Source: Marinobacterium jannaschii DSM 6295 (GTDB lineage Bacteria; Pseudomonadota; Gammaproteobacteria; Pseudomonadales; Balneatricaceae). Taken from it: a DNA stretch of 64,000 nt. The DNA lies in assembly GCF_000620085.1 (NCBI RefSeq), contig NZ_JHVJ01000007.1:186001-250000 (forward strand). Direction: 5' to 3'. Shown piece after piece: positions 1 through 10,069 of the stretch. Both the position numbers and the translations under genes were made by a program. A model generated the notes under the pieces. It made no database searches and was not told where the DNA came from. It worked only from the letters and a program-made list of their open reading frames with translations. The stretch's first letter is position 1. Each line of letters opens with the position of its first letter.

Positions 1-1
1 A

Positions 2-1486
2 GTCAAACCGATGCCGACAGAGGCCGTTACCGACCTGCCGGACCCTGTCCTTAAAAACGTTTCAAAAGCCGAGCCTGCGCAAGAGCAGCCCGAAGAAACA
101 GATCTGTGGCAACTCACCCGCGACAACTTCGGGCTTGACCTGTCACGTCAGCACCCACGCATCGAAAAGCAACTGCGCTGGTACGCAAAACATCCAAAGT
201 ATCTGAGTCGTATCCATAGCCGGATGCAGCGCTACTATCCCTACATACTCAATGAAGTACTGAAACGGGATATGCCCTCTGAAATCGCGCTGTTGCCGAT
301 TGTCGAGAGCGCCTATGACCCGTTCGCCTATTCCCACGGACGTGCCGCAGGCCCCTGGCAGTTCATACCCTCGACAGGAAAACACTTCGGCCTGAAAAAA
401 ACCTGGTGGTATGACGGCCGCAGAGATATCGTCGCCTCAACAGAGGCGGCCCTGACATACCTGCAACAGCTGCATAAGCGCTTCGGCAGTTGGGAGTTAG
501 CGCTGGCAGCCTACAACGCCGGCGGTGGTACGGTGAATCGCGCTATCCGTAAGAATCGCGCTAATGGCAAGAGCACCGATTACTTCTCTCTGCGCCTGCC
601 AAAAGAAACACAGGCATATGTACCGAAGCTGATCGCAATGGCACGACTGGTGCAGTCCCCGCAAAAATATGCCATCACGCTGAAACCACTCCCAAACAAG
701 CCTTACTTCAGGATCGTGGAGACCGGAGGTCAGCTCGACCTTGCCCAGGCCGCCGATATGGCCGGCACCACTACTAAAGAGATCTATCTGCTTAATCCCG
801 GATTTAATCGCTGGGCGACAGATCCTGCCGGCCCGCACTACCTGTCCATACCCGCCGCCAGTCACGATAAGTTCCAGGCCAGCCTGGCAAAGCTTCCGGC
901 TAACAACCGCATTAACTGGAGCCGCTACAAAATTCAGCCGGGTGACTCGCTGATCACCATTGCACGCAGGCACCACACCACCGTCGATGTCATCAGGAAA
1001 ACCAACAACATCAACGGCAACCGGATCCGCTCCGGCAAGACCCTGCTGCTACCGACCGCCAGCAAGCGATCCAGTGAGTACGTACTCAGCGAATCACAAC
1101 GCTTAATCAGCAAACACAAACGCAATCAGAAAAAGGGCAGTAAGCAGAAAGTTGTTCACAAAGTACGCAGCGGAGACAGCTTCTGGACTATTGCCAAAAA
1201 CTATAAAGTCGGCGTTCGCCAGCTGGCCAGCTGGAATAACATGGCACCGGGCGATCCGCTGGCTGTCGGTAAATCACTGGTTATCTGGAAAAAGGGTAAA
1301 GGAGATGGCGGCATCATCCGCCGGGTTGGCTATAAAGTGCGCTCGGGCGATTCACTTGCACGAATCGCCGGCAAATTTAATGTCAGCGTGAAAAACATCC
1401 TGAACTGGAACGGACTGGATGCCAAGAAATACCTGCAACCCGGTCAGAGCCTGACTCTTTACGTAGACGTTACCAAAGCAAATTGA
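2..1486 (+). CDS. mltD: Membrane-bound lytic murein transglycosylase D, 5' end missing
   Basis: This enzyme cleaves the MurNAc-GlcNAc bond of peptidoglycan, leaving anhydro-MurNAc ends. The frame is open from base 2, no signal peptide or lipobox is seen, and the first ATG (base 11) falls in a linker, so the true start lies left of the window. Counting from that ATG, an SLT (Slt70-like) domain spans about residues 75-220. It carries the catalytic Glu in PIVESAYDP (about residue 99) and the motifs GPWQFIPST and ALAAYNAGGG. Three LysM peptidoglycan-binding repeats follow at about 305-348, 383-428 and 442-487, each with a (Q/R)(P/S)GDS core. The domain order SLT then LysM is that of MltD. The next gene begins 8 nt after the stop. 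Confidence 0.95.
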   Translation, partial: VKPMPTEAVTDLPDPVLKNVSKAEPAQEQPEETDLWQLTRDNFGLDLSRQHPRIEKQLRWYAKHPKYLSRIHSRMQRYYPYILNEVLKRDMPSEIALLPIVESAYDPFAYSHGRAAGPWQFIPSTGKHFGLKKTWWYDGRRDIVASTEAALTYLQQLHKRFGSWELALAAYNAGGGTVNRAIRKNRANGKSTDYFSLRLPKETQAYVPKLIAMARLVQSPQKYAITLKPLPNKPYFRIVETGGQLDLAQAADMAGTTTKEIYLLNPGFNRWATDPAGPHYLSIPAASHDKFQASLAKLPANNRINWSRYKIQPGDSLITIARRHHTTVDVIRKTNNINGNRIRSGKTLLLPTASKRSSEYVLSESQRLISKHKRNQKKGSKQKVVHKVRSGDSFWTIAKNYKVGVRQLASWNNMAPGDPLAVGKSLVIWKKGKGDGGIIRRVGYKVRSGDSLARIAGKFNVSVKNILNWNGLDAKKYLQPGQSLTLYVDVTKAN

Positions 1487-1494
1487 GGCTGAAA

Positions 1495-1740
1495 ATGGAC
1501 CTGACAGCTATAGTAATTATTGTAATTTCGACGCTGGCCGCCATATTTTTTAAATGGTACCTGTTCAGGCGCATCAGGGAATGGATGGATCAGGATCTTA
1601 TTAAAGGCCTGGCAAATGGAAGTGATCAAAAACTAGCCTATCTGCAACTGAAACTGCAGGGCCTTAAAGATCAGGGAGTGAAACGGCGTGACTACCAGAC
1701 ACGACTGGAACACTTTGCTGAAGAATTTGAACAAAATTGA
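1495..1740 (+). CDS. Small single-pass membrane protein, unknown function
   Basis: An 81-residue protein that I cannot assign to a family. It has one N-terminal hydrophobic helix (residues 4-22, TAIVIIVISTLAAIFFKWY) followed by a charged, probably helical cytoplasmic tail rich in Lys, Arg, Glu and Gln. I chose the ATG at 1495 over an upstream TTG at 1483, because the TTG overlaps the mltD stop and a GAGG-like ribosome site sits just before the ATG. It lies 8 nt after mltD and about 80 nt before yejA, so it is probably cotranscribed with mltD. That the ORF is a gene rests on spacing, ribosome site and a coherent membrane topology only. Confidence 0.6.
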   Translation: MDLTAIVIIVISTLAAIFFKWYLFRRIREWMDQDLIKGLANGSDQKLAYLQLKLQGLKDQGVKRRDYQTRLEHFAEEFEQN

Positions 1741-1819
1741 TCGCCACTAGTCTCAATCCGATAAGAGCATCCTCAGACGGGTTGAAACTGACATTATCCT
1801 TGCCGGTGAAGGAACACAG

Positions 1820-3646
1820 ATGAAGCTGATTAAATCGATACTTACAGGCACCCTGTTAACCGTTGCCGCTATTGCCGGTACAGCCTATGCCAGCTCATTG
1901 ACTCAGCATGGCATCGCAATGCATGGCGACCTGAAATACGGCCCAGACTTCCCCCACTTCGATTACGTCAATCCCAATGCGCCAAAGGGCGGAAAGGTTA
2001 TTCAGTCGACCATCGGTACCTTCGACAGCTTTAACCCCTTTATCGTCAAAGGCAATACAGCTCCCGGACTGGGACTGATGTATGACAGCCTGCTCGCCAG
2101 AGCGAACGACGAACCGTTTTCTCTCTATGGACTGATTGCAGAGAGCTTGGAAGTGGCACAGGACCGCAGCTGGGTGATATTCAACCTGCGCCCCGAAGCC
2201 CGTTTTAACGACGGCAGCCCGATCACGCCGGATGACATTATCTACACCTTCAAACTGCTGCGTGAGCAGGGCGCGCCGGGATACCGGGCATACTATGCCG
2301 ATATCAGCAGCATAGAAGCGATTGACGAAGACAGCGTTAAGTTCACCTTTAGCAACAGCAATAATAAAGAGCTGGCGCTGATTGTCGGTGAAGCCAGTAT
2401 CCTGCCAAAGCACTACTGGCAAAAGCGCGAATTCCAGAAACCCAGCCTCGACATCCCCCTTGGCTCAGGCCCTTATACCATCGAAAAATTTGAGCCGGGC
2501 CGCAGCATTACCTTCCGCCGTAACGAGGATTACTGGGCCGAGAACCTGCCGGTTAATATTGGCCGCCATAATTACGATCAGATTCAATACGATGTCTATC
2601 TGGACGGCACTGTAGCACTGGAAGCCTTCAAAGCCGGGGAATTTGATTTCACCCAGGAAAACTCATCCAAACGCTGGGCCACAAGCTACACCGGCCCGGG
2701 CTTTAAAAGCGGCAAGATCATCAAAACCGAGCTGCCTCACCAGAACCCCACGGGTATGCAGGCATTCGTGATGAACACCCGCCGCCCGCTGTTTACCGAC
2801 AGCACTATTCGCCAGGCACTTGGCATGGCCTTCGATTTCGAGTGGACCAATAAGAACCTTTTTTACAACGCTTACACCCGCACTCACAGTTTCTTTTCTA
2901 ACTCAGAGATGGCAGCCACTGCGCTGCCTACACCCGCAGAGCTGGAAATACTCGAACCGATCCGTGACCAGGTGCCGCCAGAGGTATTCACTAAGGTCTA
3001 TCGCGCGCCTACAACCGATGGCAATGGCAAGATCAGACGCCAGCTAAGGCAGGCACTGCGAATGCTTAAGGCAGCAGGCTGGACGCTGAAACAGGGCAAA
3101 CTGATCAACACAACCTCAGGCAAGCAGTTTAAGTTCGAGCTGCTGATGTTCCAGCCATCGATGGAGCGCGTTGCGGCACCTTTTCTGCGAAACCTCGAAC
3201 GCATGGGCATTGAAGTCTCCATCCGCATGGTCGATGTATCCCAGTACATCAACCGACTGCGCAGCACCGACTTTGATATGGTGGTTTACAGCTTCCCGCA
3301 GTCCAACTCCCCCGGAAACGAGCAACGGGACTTCTGGTCTTCGGCTGCTGCCGACTCACCGGGCAGCCGAAACCTGATTGGTATCAAAAACCCGGCGGTT
3401 GATCATCTGGTGGAAAAGCTGATTCAGGCCTCAAGCCGGGAACAGCTCGTTCTGACCAGCCGGGCTCTGGACCGGGTTCTGCAATGGAATCATTACGTGA
3501 TTCCACAGTTTCATATCAGTTCCTACCGTATCGCCTATCGCAACATCTTCGGTATGCCCGAGCAACGCCCGGCTTATAGCCTTGGCTTCGATACCTGGTG
3601 GATACGCCCTGAAACACTGGCCAGTAAGGACTCTGCGACTGACTGA
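1820..3646 (+). CDS. yejA: Periplasmic oligopeptide-binding protein YejA (SBP family 5)
   Basis: Substrate-binding subunit of an oligopeptide ABC importer. YejABEF homologues import peptides and microcin C-type nucleotide peptides. The 608-residue product has a Sec signal peptide ending near TAYAS (residues 1-25) and a full-length SBP_bac_5 fold. Family signatures include the early [19 protein letters not shown] region typical of the YejA branch, and [29 protein letters not shown] ribosome site precedes the ATG. The stop overlaps the yejB ATG by one base, showing translational coupling. The substrate range cannot be read from the sequence; assignment to YejA rather than OppA rests on the paired YejB/E/F order and sequence flavour. 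Confidence 0.92.
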   Translation: MKLIKSILTGTLLTVAAIAGTAYASSLTQHGIAMHGDLKYGPDFPHFDYVNPNAPKGGKVIQSTIGTFDSFNPFIVKGNTAPGLGLMYDSLLARANDEPFSLYGLIAESLEVAQDRSWVIFNLRPEARFNDGSPITPDDIIYTFKLLREQGAPGYRAYYADISSIEAIDEDSVKFTFSNSNNKELALIVGEASILPKHYWQKREFQKPSLDIPLGSGPYTIEKFEPGRSITFRRNEDYWAENLPVNIGRHNYDQIQYDVYLDGTVALEAFKAGEFDFTQENSSKRWATSYTGPGFKSGKIIKTELPHQNPTGMQAFVMNTRRPLFTDSTIRQALGMAFDFEWTNKNLFYNAYTRTHSFFSNSEMAATALPTPAELEILEPIRDQVPPEVFTKVYRAPTTDGNGKIRRQLRQALRMLKAAGWTLKQGKLINTTSGKQFKFELLMFQPSMERVAAPFLRNLERMGIEVSIRMVDVSQYINRLRSTDFDMVVYSFPQSNSPGNEQRDFWSSAAADSPGSRNLIGIKNPAVDHLVEKLIQASSREQLVLTSRALDRVLQWNHYVIPQFHISSYRIAYRNIFGMPEQRPAYSLGFDTWWIRPETLASKDSATD

Positions 3647-4734
3647 TGCTTGCCTATATAGCACGACGCTTGTTGCTGATTATTCCGACCCTGCTCGGAA
3701 TTCTCGCCATCAACTTTATAATCATACAGGCCGCTCCGGGCGGCCCCGTTGAGCAAACGATCGCCCAGTTGCAGGGACTCAACACCAGCGCGACAGCCCG
3801 GTTTGACAGCAGCGGTGCAGGCGAGGTCTCCAGCCAGTCGGAAAGCGGGTCGCAGTCGCGCAGCTCACGCGGACTGGACCCTGAGCTGGTCAGAGAGATT
3901 GAAGAGCTCTATGGCTTTGACAAACCAGCCCACGAGCGCTTCTGGCAGATGCTGAAGAACTATCTCAGCTTCGATTTCGGTAAAAGCCTGTATAGCGACA
4001 AACAGGTAATCGACCTGATTATCGAAAAGCTACCGGTCTCGATCTCACTGGGTCTCTGGAGCACCCTGATAATGTATCTGGTGTCGGTACCACTGGGCAT
4101 AAAGAAAGCGGTGCGCGACGGAACTCCCTTCGATGTCTGGACCAGTTCGGCAATTATCATCGGCTATGCGATCCCGAACTTCCTGTTCGCTATCCTGCTG
4201 ATCATTGTCTTTGCCGGCGGCACCTATCTGGACTGGTTTCCGCTACGTGGCCTGACGTCACCCAACTTCGACCAACTGTCTCTCTGGGGCAAGATCACGG
4301 ATTACTTCTGGCATATCAGCCTGCCGGTACTGGCCTCGGTGATCGGTAGCTTTGCTACTCTGACCATGCTGACCAAGAACAGCTTCCTCGATGAAATAAA
4401 CAAGCAGTATGTGCTAACTGCCCGCGCCAAGGGCCTGAACGAAAATCAGGTGCTCTACGGTCATGTATTCCGCAATGCAATGCTGCTGATTATTGCCGGT
4501 ATGCCGGCTGCACTGATCGGCATATTCTTTACCGGCTCTATGCTGATTGAAGTGATATTTACCCTCGACGGGATCGGCCTGCTGGGTTATGAGTCAGTGA
4601 TCAACCGGGACTATCCGGTGGTCTTTGGTACGTTGTTTATCTTTACCCTGCTGGGACTGATATTGAAACTGATCAGCGATATCACCTATACGCTGGTCGA
4701 CCCCCGTATCGATTTCGAAAGCAGGGAGCAGTAA
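3646..4734 (+). CDS. yejB: Oligopeptide ABC transporter permease YejB
   Basis: Inner-membrane permease, 362 residues, of the DppB/OppB type. It has an N-terminal membrane anchor ([19 protein letters not shown]), then a hydrophilic periplasmic segment, then five more membrane helices with the binding-protein-dependent transport motif around residues 255-285 ([19 protein letters not shown]). A Ser/Gln/Arg-rich insertion (about residues 55-80) in the periplasmic segment is typical of YejB-like proteins. Both ends overlap neighbours by one base (yejA and yejE), so the operon is tightly coupled. It pairs with YejE to form the channel. Confidence 0.93.
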   Translation: MLAYIARRLLLIIPTLLGILAINFIIIQAAPGGPVEQTIAQLQGLNTSATARFDSSGAGEVSSQSESGSQSRSSRGLDPELVREIEELYGFDKPAHERFWQMLKNYLSFDFGKSLYSDKQVIDLIIEKLPVSISLGLWSTLIMYLVSVPLGIKKAVRDGTPFDVWTSSAIIIGYAIPNFLFAILLIIVFAGGTYLDWFPLRGLTSPNFDQLSLWGKITDYFWHISLPVLASVIGSFATLTMLTKNSFLDEINKQYVLTARAKGLNENQVLYGHVFRNAMLLIIAGMPAALIGIFFTGSMLIEVIFTLDGIGLLGYESVINRDYPVVFGTLFIFTLLGLILKLISDITYTLVDPRIDFESREQ

Positions 4735-5762
4735 TGATCAAGCTCAGTCCAATCAACCAGCGACGTGTTGAGAACTTTCGCCGTAACCGGCGCGGGCTTT
4801 GGTCGCTCAGGCTGTTTCTGTTGCTGTTTGTCCTCAGCCTGTTTGCCGAGTTCATCGCCAACGACAAACCGATCCTGGTCGGCTTCAAAGGCGAGATCTA
4901 TACGCCGGTTCTCAAAAACTATCCGGAAACCGAATTTGGCGGCGAATTCGAAAGCTGGACCGACTACAAAGATCCCTTTATTCAGGAGCTGATCAATCAG
5001 GACGGTAATGGCTGGATACTCTGGCCCCCTGTCCGCTACAGCTTCCAGACCATCAACTATGACCTGCCGGTACCGGCCCCCTCCCCGCCGACCCGCGACA
5101 ACCTGCTGGGAACAGACGACCAGGGACGCGATGTACTGGCCCGGGTGATTTACGGCTTCCGTATATCCATACTCTTCGCCATCGTACTTACCTTGCTAAG
5201 CTCAGTGATCGGCGTGATTGCCGGCGCAGTACAGGGGTTCTATGGCGGCCGGGTCGATCTCTACTTCCAACGCTTTATCGAGATCTGGTCAGGCCTTCCG
5301 GTACTGTTCCTGCTGATTATCCTTTCCAGCATCGTCGAGCCGAACTTCTGGTGGCTACTGGGTATAATGCTGCTGTTTTCCTGGATGAGCCTGGTGGATG
5401 TGGTCCGCGCCGAGTTCCTGCGCGGCCGGAACCTGGAATATGTCCGCGCCGCCCGGGCCCTGGGCCTGGGTAACCGGATGATCATGTTTCGCCATATCCT
5501 GCCCAATGCGATGGTGGCGACCCTGACCTTTATGCCTTTTATCTTTAATGGCTCAGTAGTGACACTGACGGCGCTGGACTTCCTCGGTTTCGGACTCCCC
5601 CCGGGCTCGCCCTCACTGGGAGAGCTGGTCGCGCAGGGTAAAGCCAACCTGCATGCCCCCTGGCTTGGGATCTCCGCATTCCTGGTCCTGTCCATCATGC
5701 TGACCCTGCTGATCTTTATCGGCGAGGCAGTGCGAGACGCTTTTGATCCACGGAAAAATTAA
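4734..5762 (+). CDS. yejE: Oligopeptide ABC transporter permease YejE
   Basis: Second permease of the importer, 342 residues, of the DppC/OppC type. A cytoplasmic N-terminus (LSPINQRRVENFRRNRRG, the OppC_N segment) leads into one helix, a large periplasmic loop of about 90 residues, and then five helices. The GTDDQGRDVLARVIYG motif is characteristic of OppC/DppC proteins. The coupling loop EYVRAARALGLGNRMIMFRH contacts the ATPase. The start overlaps the yejB stop, and yejF starts 2 nt after this stop. Confidence 0.93.
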   Translation: MIKLSPINQRRVENFRRNRRGLWSLRLFLLLFVLSLFAEFIANDKPILVGFKGEIYTPVLKNYPETEFGGEFESWTDYKDPFIQELINQDGNGWILWPPVRYSFQTINYDLPVPAPSPPTRDNLLGTDDQGRDVLARVIYGFRISILFAIVLTLLSSVIGVIAGAVQGFYGGRVDLYFQRFIEIWSGLPVLFLLIILSSIVEPNFWWLLGIMLLFSWMSLVDVVRAEFLRGRNLEYVRAARALGLGNRMIMFRHILPNAMVATLTFMPFIFNGSVVTLTALDFLGFGLPPGSPSLGELVAQGKANLHAPWLGISAFLVLSIMLTLLIFIGEAVRDAFDPRKN

Positions 5763-5764
5763 TC

Positions 5765-7360
5765 ATGAGCACACCCCTGATCACTGTTAACCGGCTATCG
5801 GTCGACTTCCGGCAAAAAGAAGGTGCTGTGCATGCAGTCAAGGATGTCAGCTTCAGCATACCGCGCGGAAAAACCCTGGCACTGGTCGGCGAATCCGGCT
5901 CCGGGAAATCGGTCACCGCGATGTCGATACTGCGCCTGTTGCCCTACCCTAAGGCAAGCCACCCAAGCGGAGAGATTATCTATGACGGCATCGACCTGCT
6001 GGGACAGAGCGAAGACCAGATGCGCCAACTGCGGGGTTCCAGGATCAGCGTCATTTTTCAGGAACCAATGACATCGCTCAATCCGTTACACCGGGTAGAG
6101 AAACAGATCACTGAGACCCTGCTGATCCATAAGGGCCTGAGCGGTGCCAAGGCCCGCGCAAGGGCGCTGGAGCTGCTGGATCTGGTCGGCATTCCCGATC
6201 CCGAGCAACGCCTCAACAGCTATCCTCACGAACTGTCAGGTGGCCAGCGCCAGCGCATAATGATCGCGATGGCGCTGGCCAACGACCCTGAGCTGCTAAT
6301 CGCTGACGAGCCTACGACCGCCCTGGATGTCACTATCCAGAAACAGATTCTGGAGTTACTGCAGTCACTGCAACAGAGACTGGGAATGGCGATCCTGCTG
6401 ATTACCCACGACCTTAATATAGTCCGGCAGTATGCGCACCAGGTCTGCGTTATGAGCCAGGGCGCTATCGTAGAGTGTGCCGACACCCACAACCTGTTTA
6501 CCCAGCCTCAGCATCCCTATACCCGGATACTACTCGATGCAGAGCCCAGCGGCTCACCGAAACCACTGGCAAATGACGCCCCGGAGCTACTGAGCAGTGA
6601 AGCGCTGAAAGTCTGGTTTCCGATTCGTAAAGGCCTCTTTAAACGCACCGTCGACCACATTAAGGCGGTAGATGGCGTCGACATCTCCCTGATGCGCGGA
6701 GAAACCCTGGGCATCGTGGGAGAGTCCGGATCAGGTAAGACAACAACCGGGCTGGCGCTGCTGCGCCTGATCGGGAGTCAGGGCAGAATCCGCTTTGCCG
6801 GCGAGGCAATTGACCACCTCAATCAGAAAGAGGTCAAGCCGCTGCGCCGCCGCATGCAGGTGGTTTTTCAGGATCCGTTCGGCAGCCTGAGCCCCCGTAT
6901 GTCGGTTGGAGAATGCATCGCCGAAGGACTGGAAATCCATCAGCCTGACGACAAGGCCCGCCACGGCGAGATGATTGAAAAGGTGCTGCAGGAAGTCGGG
7001 CTTGATCCGGAAGCCCGCCACCGCTACCCACACGAGTTTTCCGGCGGCCAGCGTCAGCGCATCGCGGTTGCCCGGGCACTGGTACTGAAGCCCGAACTGA
7101 TCATTCTTGATGAACCCACATCTGCACTGGATCGGACGGTCCAGAAACAGATTATTGAGCTGCTCAGAGAGCTGCAACAACGCTATCAACTGAGCTATAT
7201 CTTCATCAGCCACGACCTGGCCGTTGTCCGCGCCCTCAGCCACCGGCTGATGGTGATGTACCAGGGACAGGTCGTCGAACAGGGTGACGCTGCCAGCATC
7301 TTCAGCCAGCCGCAAGCCGACTATACCCGGCAGCTGCTGGAAGCAGCGTTTAGCGAATAG
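5765..7360 (+). CDS. yejF: Duplicated ATPase of oligopeptide ABC transporter, YejF
   Basis: A 531-residue cytoplasmic ATPase with two complete ABC domains in one chain, which energises YejB/YejE. Domain 1 (about residues 5-255) has Walker A GESGSGKS, signature LSGGQRQR and Walker B LLIADEPT. Domain 2 (about 280-530) has [16 protein letters not shown] and LIILDEPT. Both have the His switch (THDL, SHDL) and an oligopeptide_HPY-like tail after each domain (QHPYT, QADYT). The tandem arrangement is normal for YejF. A bidirectional terminator follows about 95 nt downstream. Confidence 0.94.
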   Translation: MSTPLITVNRLSVDFRQKEGAVHAVKDVSFSIPRGKTLALVGESGSGKSVTAMSILRLLPYPKASHPSGEIIYDGIDLLGQSEDQMRQLRGSRISVIFQEPMTSLNPLHRVEKQITETLLIHKGLSGAKARARALELLDLVGIPDPEQRLNSYPHELSGGQRQRIMIAMALANDPELLIADEPTTALDVTIQKQILELLQSLQQRLGMAILLITHDLNIVRQYAHQVCVMSQGAIVECADTHNLFTQPQHPYTRILLDAEPSGSPKPLANDAPELLSSEALKVWFPIRKGLFKRTVDHIKAVDGVDISLMRGETLGIVGESGSGKTTTGLALLRLIGSQGRIRFAGEAIDHLNQKEVKPLRRRMQVVFQDPFGSLSPRMSVGECIAEGLEIHQPDDKARHGEMIEKVLQEVGLDPEARHRYPHEFSGGQRQRIAVARALVLKPELIILDEPTSALDRTVQKQIIELLRELQQRYQLSYIFISHDLAVVRALSHRLMVMYQGQVVEQGDAASIFSQPQADYTRQLLEAAFSE

Positions 7361-7450
7361 GCCCCAGCACCTGCACGCCCCTGAGATAGCAGAAGCCCGG
7401 CATTAAACAGCCGCGGAATAAACGATCACTGAAGCGGGACTCAAGCCATA

Positions 7451-7482
7451 AAAAAACCTCAGCCATTGGCTGAGATTTTTTG
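7451..7482. terminator. Bidirectional intrinsic terminator between yejF and ppiD
   Basis: A perfect 7-bp stem CTCAGCC/GGCTGAG with an ATT loop (7458-7474) is flanked by six A on the left and a run of T on the right. It can therefore terminate yejABEF transcripts on the plus strand and ppiD transcripts on the minus strand. Confidence 0.88.
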
Positions 7483-7504
7483 TTACGACCGTTAAGTGTG
7501 ACGA

Positions 7505-9391
7505 TCAGAGGCGCTCAATCTCAGCTGCCTTGACAGCCTGAGCGGTAAAGTCACGGTAGTCTGCCTGACCAACCTGAGACCCCAGAATCATGCGCAGGCT
7601 ATTCAGTTCAGCTTCTGCCAGCGCTGTGGTGTCACCATCCTTGACGGCATGCAAGGCAACGATGATCTGACTTCCGTCGGCCTGTGGTACGGCAGAGTAG
7701 GTAGCCTTACCGGATTGCGGATGCGCCAGTTTAAAGACCGCCTGCGTCAGCTCGATCGGCGCTTCGCTCTGTCCCCGGCCAAGGGCTTCAATGCGCTTGA
7801 CCTCAACCCCTGACGCAACAGCTTCGATAGCGTCGCCGGCGCGCAGACGTTCAACTTTGTCCTGTCCCTGAGCCTCCAGCTGCTTCGCCGTCAGCTCTGC
7901 CACCAGAGCATCACGCACCAGATCCCGGACTTCATCCAGCGACTGGTTACGTGGCGGCTGGTGCTGCTTCACGCGTACAACCACGGCAGCATTAGAACTC
8001 AGCTCAACGGGCGTACTGTTGACAGACTCCTCAAGCAGCTCTTCACTGAAAGCGACTTTCAGCACCTTAACGTTGGAGCTGACAGGATCGCTGCCACCTT
8101 CACGACTAAACAGGCCTGTCGTCTTGATCTCCAGGCCCAGTGCTTCAGCCGGCTCCACCAGATCGCCTGCAGAGAAACTGATATCGGCCAGCTGCTCAAG
8201 ACGCTCGACATAGAGTTCTTCCGCCTTGTTCTTCAGCAGATCCCGTTCCAGCTCGGCTTTAGCCTCAGTATACGAAGGTGCCGAAGACGCCTGGGTGCCC
8301 AACAGCTTAATCAGGTGATAACCAAACTCGGTGCGCACCGGCTCAGATACCTGATCCACCGCCAGCTCATAGAGCGCAGCCTCAAATGCCGGATCAAAGA
8401 CACCTTTACCATTCATCCCCAGGTCACCACCGCTCTCGGAAGACCCCAGATCATCGGACGCTTCGCTGGCCAGTGCGGCAAAGTCTTCACCTGCCGTCAG
8501 ACGCTCAGCCAGGGACTGCGCTTTAGCCAGGGCTGCGGCATCGTCCAGCTCTTCGCCGATCTCAACCAGAATATGGGCTGCCTGGCGCATCTCGTCAGCG
8601 CTGTAATTATCCAGCATCACCTGGTACTGCTGACGCAGCTCGTCCTCGGTAACCTCAATCTCTTTTGCCAGCTCAGCCTGATCCAGCAGCAGGTATTCCA
8701 GCTCGACCTGCTCATCCGTCATATACTGAGCCTGGTCCCGCGCAAAGCGCTCGGCTACCTGTTCATCGCTTACCACCAGTCCTTCACGCACTTTGTCAGC
8801 CGACAGGGTGAAGTAACTGATATCACGAGTCTGACGATCCAGCGCAAGAACCTGCTTAACCTCGTCTTCCAGCGCAAATGCCGACATCAGGTAAGCCGCT
8901 CGCTGTTGTTCGATCAGCTTTTCCTGACGCAGCAGCTGGCGATAGGTAATGGGTGTAAAACCAGAGCTGCGCAGCGCAAGCTCAAACTGCTCACGACTGA
9001 ATTTGCCATCCTGCTGAAAGGCAGGAGTAGAAACGATCAACTGATCGATCATTCGATCAGAGAAAGTCATGCCCTGTTCTTCCGCAGCCTGAACCAGAAC
9101 TGATTGCTCGATCAGACCTTCCAGAACCATGTTGCTGATCAGGCCATCATCCAGAAGCGTTGGGTCAGCGTTTTCGCCCATCTGTGCCAGAATCTGGCGA
9201 CGCTGCAGCTCAACACCCTGATACAGCTGCTGTTCGCTGATTTCTACCCCATTAACGGTCGCCGGGGCACTGGAACCGCCGGTCAGGCTGACCAGAGATT
9301 CGACACCAAATAGCGCAAAGGTAATGACGATCAGGCCAACAATTACCTTGGCAATCATCCCCTGCGAGTTTTCCCTGATGGTTTGAAGCAT
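7505..9391 (-). CDS. ppiD: Periplasmic folding chaperone PpiD (SurA-like, parvulin domain)
   Basis: A 628-residue inner-membrane-anchored chaperone that helps newly exported outer-membrane and periplasmic proteins at the Sec translocon. It has one N-terminal helix (about residues 10-32, short cytoplasmic tail) and a SurA-N-like chaperone region (about 35-190). A single parvulin PPIase domain sits at about 270-365 (AAHILVEIGEE, GGDLGMNGKG, FGYHLIKLLG), followed by a long C-terminal region. Length and layout match PpiD (E. coli about 623). It lies in the conserved lon-hupB-ppiD order, here with tRNA-Asp between hupB and ppiD. Confidence 0.95.
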   Translation of the reverse strand: MLQTIRENSQGMIAKVIVGLIVITFALFGVESLVSLTGGSSAPATVNGVEISEQQLYQGVELQRRQILAQMGENADPTLLDDGLISNMVLEGLIEQSVLVQAAEEQGMTFSDRMIDQLIVSTPAFQQDGKFSREQFELALRSSGFTPITYRQLLRQEKLIEQQRAAYLMSAFALEDEVKQVLALDRQTRDISYFTLSADKVREGLVVSDEQVAERFARDQAQYMTDEQVELEYLLLDQAELAKEIEVTEDELRQQYQVMLDNYSADEMRQAAHILVEIGEELDDAAALAKAQSLAERLTAGEDFAALASEASDDLGSSESGGDLGMNGKGVFDPAFEAALYELAVDQVSEPVRTEFGYHLIKLLGTQASSAPSYTEAKAELERDLLKNKAEELYVERLEQLADISFSAGDLVEPAEALGLEIKTTGLFSREGGSDPVSSNVKVLKVAFSEELLEESVNSTPVELSSNAAVVVRVKQHQPPRNQSLDEVRDLVRDALVAELTAKQLEAQGQDKVERLRAGDAIEAVASGVEVKRIEALGRGQSEAPIELTQAVFKLAHPQSGKATYSAVPQADGSQIIVALHAVKDGDTTALAEAELNSLRMILGSQVGQADYRDFTAQAVKAAEIERL

Positions 9392-9422
9392 GTTGCCCTC
9401 AACATTCTGGCAATCAAAATAT

Positions 9423-9456
9423 CAAAAAAAAAGCGCATCGAAACTGATGCGCCTTT
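9423..9456 (-). terminator. Intrinsic terminator downstream of tRNA-Asp
   Basis: A 7-bp stem GCGCATC/GATGCGC (9433-9439 with 9446-9452, loop GAAACT) has a run of ten A on the plus strand at 9423-9432. On the minus strand this is a GC stem followed by a U-run. It ends the hupB/tRNA-Asp transcript before ppiD. Confidence 0.8.
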
Positions 9457-9463
9457 TCTAATC

Positions 9464-9477
9464 TGGCGGAACGGACG
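9464..9477 (-). repeat. 14-nt copy of the tRNA-Asp 3' end
   Basis: TGGCGGAACGGACG here is identical to bases 9548-9561, the 3' CCA end and acceptor/T-arm side of tRNA-Asp, and lies 84 nt further downstream in the direction of tRNA transcription. The 70 nt between are not tRNA-like. It may be a relic of a second tRNA, a processed-trailer repeat, or a trace of past integration at the tRNA. Confidence 0.6.
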
Positions 9478-9547
9478 CTATAGCGCCTCTATCCATTCCG
9501 GTGAAAGAAATCAGATAACAATTAACCTGCTTTTCCTTAACCAGTAT

Positions 9548-9624
9548 TGGCGGAACGGACGGGACTCGAACCCGCGACCCCCTGCGTGACAGGCAGGTAT
9601 TCTAACCAACTGAACTACCGCTCC
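9548..9624 (-). tRNA. tRNA-Asp (anticodon GTC)
   Basis: Read on the minus strand, the 77-nt gene starts GGAGCGG and ends with an encoded CCA. The anticodon arm CCTGC-CTGTCAC-GCAGG gives anticodon GTC, and the T-loop GTTCGAGTC is intact. The sequence is nearly the standard gammaproteobacterial tRNA-Asp. It lies about 38 nt downstream of the hupB stop. Confidence 0.97.
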
Positions 9625-9661
9625 GATGTATAAATAATTAAGACCGTGACGCGATCAGGTC

Positions 9662-9937
9662 TTAGCTATTTACAGCGTCTTTCAGCGCCTTACCAGGCTT
9701 GAAAGTCGGCAGTGTAGCCGCAGCGATTTCAATCGGCTGTCCAGTCTGTGGATTACGACCGGTGCGCGCAGCACGCTCTTTTACAGAGAAAGTACCAAAA
9801 CCTACCAATGCCACTGACTCATTCTTTTTCAGTGCTTCAGTAATCGCCTCTAGTGTAGAGTCCAGAGCGCGACCTGCCGCAGCCTTAGGAATGTCGGCGG
9901 AAGCTGCGATAGCGTCGATCAGTTCAGACTTATTCAC
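9662..9937 (-). CDS. hupB: DNA-binding protein HU-beta
   Basis: A 91-residue histone-like nucleoid protein that binds and bends DNA as a dimer. The N-terminal helices [21 protein letters not shown] and the DNA-binding arm ([25 protein letters not shown], shown by GRNPQTG) are canonical, as is the C-terminal [12 protein letters not shown]. An AAGGGGAACA ribosome site precedes the ATG. It is downstream of lon, as in E. coli and Pseudomonas. Confidence 0.97.
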   Translation of the reverse strand: MNKSELIDAIAASADIPKAAAGRALDSTLEAITEALKKNESVALVGFGTFSVKERAARTGRNPQTGQPIEIAAATLPTFKPGKALKDAVNS

Positions 9938-10069
9938 ATTGTTCCCCTTATCGAATCAATATAATTTTTTGTACCGTTATCCATACCCAGCAAGATGGTC
10001 TGGCACTTTATACCAACTGGCAGAAAGGAGTGTCAAGCTAGTGAAACACCCTTCTACCCCTTGATTTCT

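Noticed and set aside
7961..9103. 380-codon plus-strand frame opposite ppiD
   Set aside because: It is fully antisense to ppiD, with no ribosome site or family features; a codon-bias shadow.
9383..9589. 68-codon frame ending WRNGRDSNPRPPA
   Set aside because: It runs across the antisense of tRNA-Asp; the peptide ending is a typical tRNA-derived artefact.
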